Notes under the pieces: model-generated
What the model was told of the DNA's origin: nothing
The model's database searches: none
What the model saw: only the letters and a program-made list of their open reading frames with translations
NCBI GenBank assembly: GCA_963770915.1
Contig: CAVYRG010000001.1
Coordinates: forward strand, 3,658,001-3,722,000
Source of the DNA: PALSA-270 sp963770915
Lineage (GTDB): Bacteria; Acidobacteriota; Terriglobia; Terriglobales; Acidobacteriaceae
Length of the DNA stretch: 64,000 nt
Reading direction: 5' to 3'
Program-made: the position numbers and the translations under genes
Part shown: in pieces, positions 56,958 to 64,000 of the stretch
How positions within the stretch are numbered: position 1 is the first letter of the stretch
Layout of the letters: the number at the start of each line of letters is the position of its first letter

Positions 56958-58829
56958 TCAGTGGATTTCGAGCGACACGAGATCACCGCCGCCTTTTGGG
57001 TTCGCCTTGTAGTTGACTACTACGGCCTCGCCTTTCCAATCGCACGAAAATTGGCCGGCCCCGATGAGCAGCAGCGACTTGAAGTCAGGCGTGCGCATTT
57101 GCATGATCCGGCCTCGAACGGCGATTTTCAAAATGGCCCCGGGCGGCTGGGAGCAGTCGACGCTCAGCAGCTTTCCCGTGGCATACAGAGTCTTGCGCCG
57201 ATCCGGGGCGGCTGGCGCAGGAGCGGGCGTTCCAGAGGAATCCGCGTCCTCGTCATCGGGCGTGCTGTAGACCGGCTTCGGTTGCGCCGCGCTGGCTCGG
57301 GCCGGCAGAATGCCATATTTCTTCAAGGTAGGCAGGTCCTGCAGGTCGCTGCGCGCTGTGGCCGCGACCTTCCCATCCGGGCTGTCCTTTAGCTGGTTAA
57401 GAAGAGCGGTCGCGTCGTCCCATTTCTTTTCGCCTATGTTGATGTGGGCCAGATTGAGCAGATAAGCTTGGTTGCGCGGGCTCAGCGCGATGGCCGAGCT
57501 GATGCTTTCGGCAGCGGCGTGCAGGCCCCCGCCTTCCAACTGCGCCAGCGCAAGCATGTTGTAAGCCTCGGCGAAGTCAGGGTTCCAGTCGAGCACCGCG
57601 CGCAGGTCCAACATCATGTTGGCCAGGCCCTGAGTCTCACCGCCGGTGCTGCGAGCCTGCTCAAATTTCACCAGCGCATCATAGTAATGAACCCAGGGGT
57701 CGTCATGATTCAGCTCTCGCGCCTTGCTCAGTTCGTCGAGAGCGTTGGAGTATTCCTGTTTCTGCATTTCAGCCCAGGCCAGGGCGCGATGCACTATTGA
57801 GGAATCGGTTTCCGGATCGCCGGCAAGATCGCTTAGTTGCTTGACAGCCGCCTCCCGGCGCTCGGGAATACGAACTGTCATCTCTGCGATCAACGCTTGC
57901 GCCTCAGCCAGTGAGACCTCGGCATAGCTTGTGCCAACTTCATCAGGCCCAACCGGGGGCGGCGAGTCATGAAGAGAGCCCGAGTTGCCGTTCGCGGCGC
58001 CGGACTGCGCTGGCGCGGGCGGCTGGAGTCCCGGAGCGACGCTGTGAAGGTACGCCTTTACCGCCTGCTCGAACTGCGTTGGACTCACGCCAAAAGCCTG
58101 CTGGATCGCGCTCTCCAATGGAACTTTCTGAATCTCAACCAGCGCGAAGTACTTTCCCGTCGCCGGCAGCTTCTGCTGGTTCAGCAAGTAGTGCATCACA
58201 ATCCAGGACTCGGCGCGAAAGAGCTGGGATTCAGTCTTGGCTGCCGCCCGCTCAGCGAATAACTCTGTAATGGGCAACCATGGCTTCGTATTCAACAACT
58301 CGACAAATGAGGCGGAATCGCCGCCGATCTCCATCTGCGTGTCGCTTAGTTGAATGCTCGAGAAATAGTCGGCGAAACCTTCATCGAACCAGGGTTGCGT
58401 AGGCGGATAGTTGTAGTTCAGGCACCAAAGGGCAAATTGACGAGCGACGGGACGCCAGCTTTCCGGGTCGGATGAATCGAGCACAATATAACTGCGGTCT
58501 TTGCCTGCGAGGAAGAAGCCGGAGGTCGAAATCGGCTGCCCCGCAATCAGCGGCGCGTATTGCGCATATTCTGCCCGCGTTTCGAAGGTAATCACGTCGA
58601 TGGGTTGCGGCATGATGACCTTGTCGCGCATCAATAGCTGTCCGAAGCCGGCGCGCAATTGCTCCAGGCGTACGATTGCGGTCTTGCTGTCTTTCTGGCT
58701 GGCATCGCTAAGGATGGCGAAGTGCGCGGAGCTGAGGCGAATCCACTTCGATTTGGGAGCGCGCGCGAAGGCACTACCGCCGGCAAGAACGACAACAAGA
58801 AGGGCAATGCGAGAGACTGAGCGGGGCAT
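56958..58829 (-). CDS. exported TPR protein with degenerate gluzincin (DUF1570-like) domain
   Basis: 623-aa exported protein with a signal peptide (MPRSVSRIALLVVVLAGGSA). The N-terminal domain (SKWIRLSSAHFAILSDASQK, FETRAEYAQYAPLIAGQP, DRSYIVLDSSDPES) resembles DUF1570 peptidases. Where HExxH is expected it reads RQFALWCLNYNYPPTQPWFD, followed by the normal EGFADYFSS, so two zinc ligands and the general base are gone. TPR units follow (VHRALAWAEMQKQEYSNALD, AEAYNMLALAQLEGGGLHAA, NLAHINIGEKKWDDATALLN), then a beta domain ending in GDLVSLEIH. The ATG at 58829 is chosen for the signal peptide; the frame is open further, into queG antisense. Confidence 0.8.
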   Translation of the reverse strand: MPRSVSRIALLVVVLAGGSAFARAPKSKWIRLSSAHFAILSDASQKDSKTAIVRLEQLRAGFGQLLMRDKVIMPQPIDVITFETRAEYAQYAPLIAGQPISTSGFFLAGKDRSYIVLDSSDPESWRPVARQFALWCLNYNYPPTQPWFDEGFADYFSSIQLSDTQMEIGGDSASFVELLNTKPWLPITELFAERAAAKTESQLFRAESWIVMHYLLNQQKLPATGKYFALVEIQKVPLESAIQQAFGVSPTQFEQAVKAYLHSVAPGLQPPAPAQSGAANGNSGSLHDSPPPVGPDEVGTSYAEVSLAEAQALIAEMTVRIPERREAAVKQLSDLAGDPETDSSIVHRALAWAEMQKQEYSNALDELSKARELNHDDPWVHYYDALVKFEQARSTGGETQGLANMMLDLRAVLDWNPDFAEAYNMLALAQLEGGGLHAAAESISSAIALSPRNQAYLLNLAHINIGEKKWDDATALLNQLKDSPDGKVAATARSDLQDLPTLKKYGILPARASAAQPKPVYSTPDDEDADSSGTPAPAPAAPDRRKTLYATGKLLSVDCSQPPGAILKIAVRGRIMQMRTPDFKSLLLIGAGQFSCDWKGEAVVVNYKANPKGGGDLVSLEIH

Positions 58830-58882
58830 CGTGGCCAGCCGAATGTTTCCGCTTCTAGTGTACGCCGCGGGCGCGGCTGCGG

Positions 58883-59962
58883 CTAAGAGCGGAGCAGTTT
58901 TTCCGCAGCCCACTTGGCGCTGGAGGCTACGACGGTATCTTCGTCGGTTTTGAGTCTTTCGAGCAGCGGCAGAAAGCGCCGGTCTCCGCTGTTGCCCATG
59001 GCCGTGACGGCGTTGCGGCGCAGGCCATGACGCTTGGTGCGGCGGATAGGGGAGCTGCGGAATTTTTCTCGAAATTCCTCCGTGCTCATTTCCGCCAGCC
59101 AATCCAGTGCGGGATTGACCAGGCCGTCGCGCGGCTGGAACTCCTGCGCGGATGTAGTCGGCGCTTTGCGGTTCCAGGGGCAGACGTCCTGGCAGATGTC
59201 GCAGCCAAAGACGTGCCGCCCCATGCCATCGCGCAGATCGTCGGGGATGGCGCCCCGTTTCTCAATGGTCAGGTAAGAGATGCAGCGATTGGAATCGAGC
59301 TGGCTCGGCGCAATAAGAGCCTGTGTGGGGCAGGCATCGATGCAGCGGGTGCACGATCCGCAACGATTTTGCGCAGGCAAGTCAGAGATAAGTTCCAGCG
59401 AAGTTAGAATCACGCCCAGAAACAGCCACGAACCGACCTTCTGATTGATGATGCAAGTGTTCTTTCCAATCCACCCTACGCCGGCGTACCTGGCATAAAC
59501 CCGCTCGACAACCGGACCCGTATCGACGTAACAGCGAGTTTCAACGGGAACTTCTTCCGCCGCCGCTTGCAAGCGATTCTCGACCTTGCGCAGCCGGTCC
59601 ATCACCGCATCGTGGTAATCGCTCTGGCTCCAGGCGTAGCGGGAGATCCAACCTTGAGCGGATTCATGTGCGGCGGTCGAGGAAGGATGGGCGGTGTTGT
59701 AATTGATCGCGCACACGATCACGCTGCGCGCCCACGGCGCCACCGAACGCAGTGAAGCCCGTTTCAGCCGGCCCGCCTCGTCGCGGGATTCCAGGTACTT
59801 CATTTCGCCGGCGTGGCCGGCGGCGATCCAGCGGGGGAACATCTCCAGCTCAAGGAAATCGCGCACCGGCGCAATGCCGGCGAGTTCGAAGCCCGCTTCA
59901 TGAGCGGCTTGCTTGACCAGGCCGGAGAGTTGGGAGGGCAAGGGCATGAATCCTGAGCCCAT
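58883..59962 (-). CDS. queG: epoxyqueuosine reductase
   Basis: Cobalamin-dependent reductase that completes queuosine in tRNA. FELAGIAPVRDFLELEMFPR opens the protein, GYVERVYARYAGVGWIGKNT-like VVERVYARYAGVGWIGKNTC follows, and two 4Fe-4S clusters are bound by CGSCTRCIDACPTQAL and CDICQDVCPWNRKAP. The C-terminal HEAT-like repeats (GLRRNAVTAMGNSGDRRFLP) are also typical. The ATG at 59962 is the longest start; the ATG at 59947, with AGGA just before it, may be the real one. 359 aa. Confidence 0.94.
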   Translation of the reverse strand: MGSGFMPLPSQLSGLVKQAAHEAGFELAGIAPVRDFLELEMFPRWIAAGHAGEMKYLESRDEAGRLKRASLRSVAPWARSVIVCAINYNTAHPSSTAAHESAQGWISRYAWSQSDYHDAVMDRLRKVENRLQAAAEEVPVETRCYVDTGPVVERVYARYAGVGWIGKNTCIINQKVGSWLFLGVILTSLELISDLPAQNRCGSCTRCIDACPTQALIAPSQLDSNRCISYLTIEKRGAIPDDLRDGMGRHVFGCDICQDVCPWNRKAPTTSAQEFQPRDGLVNPALDWLAEMSTEEFREKFRSSPIRRTKRHGLRRNAVTAMGNSGDRRFLPLLERLKTDEDTVVASSAKWAAEKLLRS

Positions 59963-60004
59963 GATAGCTGCTCAGGATGACAGTGGGCACAAGGAAGCGC
60001 TTCC

Positions 60005-60280
60005 CTAAACGCCCAGCTTCTTCACTTCTTCGTTGTAGTACTTGCGGTAGAGGATGTCCCACTCCTGGCTGCCTTCGAGGATGGTCCGCTTCTGGCTCTC
60101 GATCTTCTGCCGCGCCAGTTGGTCGATTTTCTCTTCGCGGTTGAGCAGGTCTTCCAGGATTTTGCGCACTTCCAGCCGAATCGTATTGCGGTCTTCAATG
60201 AACTCGACTTCGTTGCTCTCGGCTAAGGCGTCAGTCACCGTGTGCGCCACCTTGTTGGCTTTGTCGCGGCTCAGTCTCAC
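60005..60280 (-). CDS. DUF507 family protein, copy A
   Basis: 91 aa; members of DUF507 have no known function and are common in Acidobacteriota and some deltaproteobacteria. The protein is almost all helical and charged: MRLSRDKANKVAHTVTDALA, RLEVRKILEDLLNREEKIDQ and GSQEWDILYRKYYNEEVKKL. Its GTG start overlaps the stop codon of copy B by four nt (GTGA), so the two are translationally coupled. Confidence 0.85.
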   Translation of the reverse strand: MRLSRDKANKVAHTVTDALAESNEVEFIEDRNTIRLEVRKILEDLLNREEKIDQLARQKIESQKRTILEGSQEWDILYRKYYNEEVKKLGV

Positions 60281-60555
60281 AGCACCGCCTTGTATTTGCG
60301 TACCAGTTCGCTCTTCACTTTGCGAAACATCTCCTGGTAATCGGCGCCGGTGCGGCGCATTTCGTCCGAGTAGGCTTCCAGAATGACGCGCACCTCGTCG
60401 TTGATGCGGTCTTCGAGCGTCAGCTCTTCCAGCATGGCGGCGTGCACTTTTTCCGTCACCGCGGGCACGGATTTGGTGGCGATAAGCTCGCCGCTGATCA
60501 ATTTTTTGGTGACTTCGCGGGCCAAATAGCCCACATATTCTTTCGAAAGAAGCAT
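60277..60555 (-). CDS. DUF507 family protein, copy B
   Basis: 92 aa, paralogue of copy A: MLLSKEYVGYLAREVTKKLI, ELTLEDRINDEVRVILEAYS and ADYQEMFRKVKSELVRKYKA. The two probably form a heterodimer, inferred from coupling and shared fold. It is the first gene of the pair; upstream 245 bp hold a TCATTCCGA inverted repeat and no other gene. Confidence 0.85.
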   Translation of the reverse strand: MLLSKEYVGYLAREVTKKLISGELIATKSVPAVTEKVHAAMLEELTLEDRINDEVRVILEAYSDEMRRTGADYQEMFRKVKSELVRKYKAVL

Positions 60556-60652
60556 GGTGCGGATCAGGAGCCTGCTGTAGAACAGTTAGTGTAGCACAGG
60601 AGAATCGCTCTCAGCCGCCAGCAATAGCGGCAATTTGCTTCTCCCGCAAAGT

Positions 60653-60704
60653 TGTCATTCCGAAGCGCGGTGGTATCGCCCATGGGGCTGGCTCGGAATG
60701 ATAA
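60653..60704. repeat. TCATTCCGA inverted repeat element
   Basis: TCATTCCGA (60655-60663) and TCGGAATGA (60693-60701) are inverted 9-bp arms with a GC-rich loop. It is a partly decayed copy of the TGTCATTCCGAGCG-type element nested within 13768-13972. Confidence 0.55.
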
Positions 60705-60801
60705 TGGCGAGGAATGCGGTAAGCAAGCTGCACGACTACCCAAACGCGCCGCTCCTTTTCGCCTTCCCCCAAAAGTCATACAATGCAGAGTCAGACTTCC
60801 T

Positions 60802-61284
60802 ATGTCTTTACTCACAGATGATCTCACCGGTTTGAAAGATGACATGACGGCCTTCGTCGAGGGCCACGGCATGCTTCGTTTTCACGGCTACGTCGATTAT
60901 GAAGAAGTGCCGAGCGTGATGTGGAAGTCGGAGGGCAATCCCGAAAGCTGGAAGGATTTTGTCGAGCTGGCCAAAGCCGCCAAGGCGCCCTTCCTGACCA
61001 TGGATTCCTGGACCCTGCGCCGGGAAGATCTCGATGAGCTGGTGACGCGTTTGTCCGATGCCCAGTTCGCCAATGACGAAGACGTGGAAGAAGCCCGCTG
61101 GCTGCGCACCTACCTGGGAAAAACCGGGTTCGTGCAACTCGGTTTTGCGCACGAGGGCGTGATGATGGTCTACGAGGCCTCTACAGAATGGTACGAACGC
61201 TACCAGCGAGTGCTCGAAATGGCCGAGGATTTCGCCGACATTCCCATCGATGAGTCGGGCCAGGATGATGAAAGCAAATTTTGA
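60802..61284 (+). CDS. conserved hypothetical acidic protein
   Basis: 160 aa, acidic (EEVPSVMWKSEGNPESWKDF, DDVEEARWLRTYLGKTGFVQ-like EDVEEARWLRTYLGKTGFVQ, ADIPIDESGQDDESKF). A possible -10 element TACAAT lies about 20 nt upstream (60779). I do not recognise a family. The ATG at 60802 is chosen because the upstream in-frame sequence translates a repeat element. recJ follows 72 nt downstream. Confidence 0.7.
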   Translation: MSLLTDDLTGLKDDMTAFVEGHGMLRFHGYVDYEEVPSVMWKSEGNPESWKDFVELAKAAKAPFLTMDSWTLRREDLDELVTRLSDAQFANDEDVEEARWLRTYLGKTGFVQLGFAHEGVMMVYEASTEWYERYQRVLEMAEDFADIPIDESGQDDESKF

Positions 61285-61356
61285 GCCCCTTTGTGCGGGG
61301 CAGGGACTCGTCCGGGCCAGGCCTAGCGAAGCTCGGCGGTCTCGTTCGTGGCAGGA

Positions 61357-63207
61357 ATGAGATGGGCGCTCAAGTCCGTGGCGTCAGAGCGGGTGGACGC
61401 TCTCGCCGCGGAGCTGGCTTCTAACAGCGTATCTGGCTTGCGCTGCGATTCTCGCGGCGCCTCCACATTGGCTAGGCTTCTGATCGCGCGTGGAATCAGC
61501 GATGGCGAATCCGCCGAGCGCTTTCTCACTCCTTCTCTCTCTCACCTGCACTCGCCCTATCTCATGGCTGGCATGCAAGCCGCGGTGGACCGGCTTGATG
61601 CGGCGATTAAGAACAAAGAACCCATCCTCATCTACGGCGACTACGACGTCGACGGCACCACTGCTATTGTAATTTTGAAAACCGCCATCGAGCTCTGCGG
61701 CGGCAGCGCTGACTTCCACGTGCCCCATCGCATCCGCGACGGCTACGACATGCGCGATGACGTGATCGAGCGCGCCGCCGCGGCGGGCATTCGCCTGATC
61801 ATCAGTGTCGACATGGGCATCCGCGCCTTCGCTCCGGCCGAAACTGCGCAGCGGCTCGGCGTCGATCTCATTGTTACGGATCACCACTTGCCCGGTCCGG
61901 ACGGCGTGCCGAAAGCGCTGGCGGTGGTGAATCCCAATCAGGCGGGCTGCGAGTATCCCTGCAAACTGCTGTGCGGCGCGGGTGTGGCGTTCAAGCTTGC
62001 GCAAGGACTGATCGAGAGACGCCGCGCAGGCGACCAAACGCGCTTGTTGACGTCATTCATGAAGATCGTCGCCATCGCCACGATAGCCGATTCGGTGCCG
62101 CTGCAGGATGAGAATCGCGTTTTCGCCAAGCTGGGCCTGGAAGGATTGCGAACGACAGTGAACCCCGGCTTGAAGGCTCTGCTCGAAGTCGCGCAGGTGA
62201 GCGGGCGACCGTTGACTTCCGGCGAAGTGGGCTTCCGCGTCGCCCCCCGCATCAACGCCGCTGGCCGCATGGATGTGGCGCGCGACGTGATCGAACTTTT
62301 CAGCGTGAAAGATTCTGCCCGGGCGAACGAACTGGCGGCGCGGCTCGACAAGCTCAACGCCGACCGCCAGGAGGAAGAGCGCCGTATCCTGCAATGTATC
62401 GCTGAACGCATTGAAGAAGACGCCTCGCTGCGCGACGCGTATTGCATGGTGATCGACGGCGACGGCTGGCACCGCGGCGTCATCGGCATTACGGCCACGC
62501 GCGTGGTCGAACGCTATCACCGGCCGGCGCTGGTGGTCTCGCGCGATGGCGGCGAAGCGCATGGCTCGGGCCGCTCCATCCGCCCATTCCATCTGCTGAA
62601 TGCGCTGGAATCCTGCAGCGAGTTGTTTACTCGCTTCGGCGGGCACTCACATGCGGTCGGATTCTCTTTACCGGCGGACCGCGTGCCCGAGTTGCGCGCC
62701 CGGGTCGATGAATACGCCCGCGCCCGCCTCACGCTTGCCGATTTCGATCCTGCACTCGAGTTCGACGCGGAGCTTTCGCTCGATCAGATCACGCCGGAAT
62801 TGTTTCGCGTGCTGCAACGGCTCGAGCCGTTCGGCGTGGGAAATCATGAGCCGATCTTTGTGGCGCGGGATACTCGTCTGCTGGCCCCGGCGCGGGTGAT
62901 GAAAGAGAAGCACGTCAAACTTAAGTTGGCAGCCGCGGCGTCAAATGGAACAGGCGCTCCGACTCAATCGAAACAAAACTGGCGGAAGTTTGTGAGCTAC
63001 AGCGCTCTCGGTTGGCGCATGGCGGAGCGCTGGGAGAAAGAGTCACTCCTGCCCGGCGACATGTTGGACATTGCCTTCACCCTCGGCGAGAACGATCACC
63101 CTGATTTCGGAGGCTTGGAGCTGACCCTGAGGGACTTCAGGACCACGGCCAGTTCAGGAGTTCTGCCCGCACTAGCCTCGACATCTTCAACACCCCCGTC
63201 GTCGTGA
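61357..63207 (+). CDS. recJ: single-stranded-DNA-specific exonuclease RecJ
   Basis: 5'-3' single-strand DNA exonuclease used in recombination and mismatch repair. DHH-family motifs: ILIYGDYDVDGTTAIVILKT, LIISVDMGIRAF, DLIVTDHHLPGPDG, and CGAGVAFKLAQGLIERR; DHHA1 motifs GWHRGVIGITATRVVERYHR and GSGRSIRPFHLLNALESCSE with SRFGGHSHAVGFSLP-like TRFGGHSHAVGFSLP, and the OB domain near LEPFGVGNHEPIFV. The ATG at 61357 is used; a GTG nine nt upstream (61348) is also possible. 616 aa. C-terminal about 25 residues (SSGVLPALASTSSTPPSS) are unusually low in complexity. Confidence 0.93.
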   Translation: MRWALKSVASERVDALAAELASNSVSGLRCDSRGASTLARLLIARGISDGESAERFLTPSLSHLHSPYLMAGMQAAVDRLDAAIKNKEPILIYGDYDVDGTTAIVILKTAIELCGGSADFHVPHRIRDGYDMRDDVIERAAAAGIRLIISVDMGIRAFAPAETAQRLGVDLIVTDHHLPGPDGVPKALAVVNPNQAGCEYPCKLLCGAGVAFKLAQGLIERRRAGDQTRLLTSFMKIVAIATIADSVPLQDENRVFAKLGLEGLRTTVNPGLKALLEVAQVSGRPLTSGEVGFRVAPRINAAGRMDVARDVIELFSVKDSARANELAARLDKLNADRQEEERRILQCIAERIEEDASLRDAYCMVIDGDGWHRGVIGITATRVVERYHRPALVVSRDGGEAHGSGRSIRPFHLLNALESCSELFTRFGGHSHAVGFSLPADRVPELRARVDEYARARLTLADFDPALEFDAELSLDQITPELFRVLQRLEPFGVGNHEPIFVARDTRLLAPARVMKEKHVKLKLAAAASNGTGAPTQSKQNWRKFVSYSALGWRMAERWEKESLLPGDMLDIAFTLGENDHPDFGGLELTLRDFRTTASSGVLPALASTSSTPPSS

Positions 63208-63235
63208 GCGCGTATCCGCACTCCGGACAAGACGG

Positions 63236-63374
63236 TTCGTATCAGGATACGGCTTCAGCCGTATCGCTTAAGCAAGCGAATCGACGACCCCGCGCCGGAG
63301 GCGAGTCGAGAGGTTGGGCGGCGCCTCCGGCGGGCTTCGAATCTAATGACTGTGAAGGCATGCCCTGATACGAA
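63236..63374. repeat. nested inverted-repeat element downstream of recJ
   Basis: Outer arms TTCGTATCAGG (63236-63246) and CCTGATACGAA (63364-63374) are perfect 11-bp inverted repeats. Inside lie two further perfect hairpins: GATACGGCT/AGCCGTATC (63246-63265) and CGCCGGAGGCG/CGCCTCCGGCG (63293-63332). The 139-bp unit fills most of the gap before the next gene. Confidence 0.8.
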
Positions 63375-63458
63375 ACCCGAAAGGAACCCGTTGCCGCAAT
63401 CTGGCCGCCTCGTGATACACTCCGCGCGTTTGGCGCATTTGCGCCGTGAGGAGTTGCG

Positions 63459-64000
63459 ATGTTGCGCGCTGTCGTAGCTGTTGTATTTCTCGCCTTCGTT
63501 CTTCCGATTTCTGCTCAGACCAAAGCCCCAGCCGACACAAAGCCCGCAGCCCCGGCCGCTGAATCCAGCGCCCGCCTGCCGGTGAAGCGCGTCGTTCTTT
63601 ACAAGAACGGCGTGGGATATTTCGAGCACGCCGCGCGCGTGCACGGCAACCAGGATCTCGCCATCGACTTCACCAGCGCCCAGCTCAACGACGTGCTGAA
63701 GTCGCTGACCGTGGTCGATCTCGGCGAAGGGCGCATTTCGAGCGTGCGCTACAACTCGATTGCCCCGCTCGATGAGCGGCTGAAATCTCTGCGCTTGCCT
63801 TTCGGCAAGTCGATCACGCAGGCCAGTTTTCTTTCCGCCATGCGCGGCGCGAGGATGGAAGTTCATAGCGGGACGTCGAGCGCGACTGGCCGCCTGCTCA
63901 GCGTCGAAACCGAGCAGCGCACCAACGACAAGGGCGTAGTTTCAAATGTGACCAGATTCGCGGTTGTGAGCGACACCGGCGAGATGCGGAATTTCGAGCT
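63459..64000 (+). CDS. exported conserved protein (DUF4139-like N-terminal), partial
   Basis: The first 180 codons of an exported protein that runs off the right edge. GAGGAG precedes the ATG by six nt. The signal peptide is MLRAVVAVVFLAFVLPISAQ. The mature part, VKRVVLYKNGVGYFEHAARV, DFTSAQLNDVLKSLTVVDLG and EGRISSVRYNSIAPLDERLK, resembles the start of the DUF4139 group (VLYKNGVGYFE). Function unknown. Confidence 0.7.
   Translation, partial: MLRAVVAVVFLAFVLPISAQTKAPADTKPAAPAAESSARLPVKRVVLYKNGVGYFEHAARVHGNQDLAIDFTSAQLNDVLKSLTVVDLGEGRISSVRYNSIAPLDERLKSLRLPFGKSITQASFLSAMRGARMEVHSGTSSATGRLLSVETEQRTNDKGVVSNVTRFAVVSDTGEMRNFE

Noticed and set aside
61291..61320. GGGGCAGGGACTCGTCCGGG as another REP-like copy
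   Set aside because: The stem has mismatches and no paired partner; too weak to list as a feature.
1..64000. tRNA, rRNA, tmRNA, prophage or transposase genes
   Set aside because: None of the conserved sequences or proteins for these was found on either strand by eye; a covariance-model search would settle the RNA genes.

Overview
The window reads as a high-GC, gene-dense chromosomal segment of a soil-type acidobacterium (Acidobacteriota, probably class Terriglobia). This is an inference from gene content: a tandem pair of DUF507 genes, a bacilliredoxin with a CGC motif, the tig-clpP-clpX-lon block, a TPR-secretin-cohesin fusion followed by two pseudopilins, GH115/GH2/GH29 enzymes, and large numbers of short intergenic palindromes. 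No rRNA, tRNA, CRISPR array, prophage or transposase gene was seen.

Layout. 1-5 kb (minus): start of a methylmalonyl-CoA mutase-type subunit, a GT2 glycosyltransferase, a TolC-like protein, a small membrane protein and a long-form dCTP deaminase. 5-11 kb (minus): lon, clpX, clpP, tig. 11-18 kb: family-5 uracil-DNA glycosylase, an ECF sigma / putative anti-sigma / exported protein triad, murB, bacilliredoxin, a CYTH protein, and a DedA-rhodanese fusion interrupted by an in-frame TGA. 18-27 kb: RidA-like protein, polyprenyl synthase, yajQ, tatD, an M50 protease, metG, larC, argS. 27-33 kb: an exported protein, a frameshifted GT39-TPR protein, a frameshifted pepA, a Smr-domain protein, a PIN toxin-antitoxin pair and smpB. 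33-37 kb: secretin and two GspG-like pseudopilins. 37-46 kb: three exported glycoside hydrolases and a second TolC paralogue. 46-64 kb: truA, an aldehyde dehydrogenase, a DinB-like protein, a zinc-ribbon protein, an HMGL-like enzyme, two exported proteins, a YihY-family protein, a cold-shock gene, a CPBP protease, a TPR protein, queG, the DUF507 pair, a hypothetical protein, recJ and the start of an exported protein.

The strongest unusual signal is at 16461-17432. A DedA membrane domain is fused to a rhodanese domain whose active-site motif reads C-T-(TGA)-A-R-E-A-T-S. The frame continues through a complete rhodanese C-terminus. A 7-bp GC hairpin with a 5-nt G-containing loop starts 15 nt after the TGA, which fits a bacterial SECIS element. 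I read this as a probable selenoprotein; a nonsense mutation is the alternative.

The second theme is repeats. Several families of heptanucleotide repeats and of REP-like palindromes (7-9 bp stems, 4-6 nt loops) sit between genes, mostly as inverted pairs. In at least three cases repeat sequence has become protein-coding: the N-terminus of the uracil-DNA glycosylase, the His-rich linker of LarC, and a surface loop of ArgS. Two genes carry single-base frameshifts that could be real or assembly errors.
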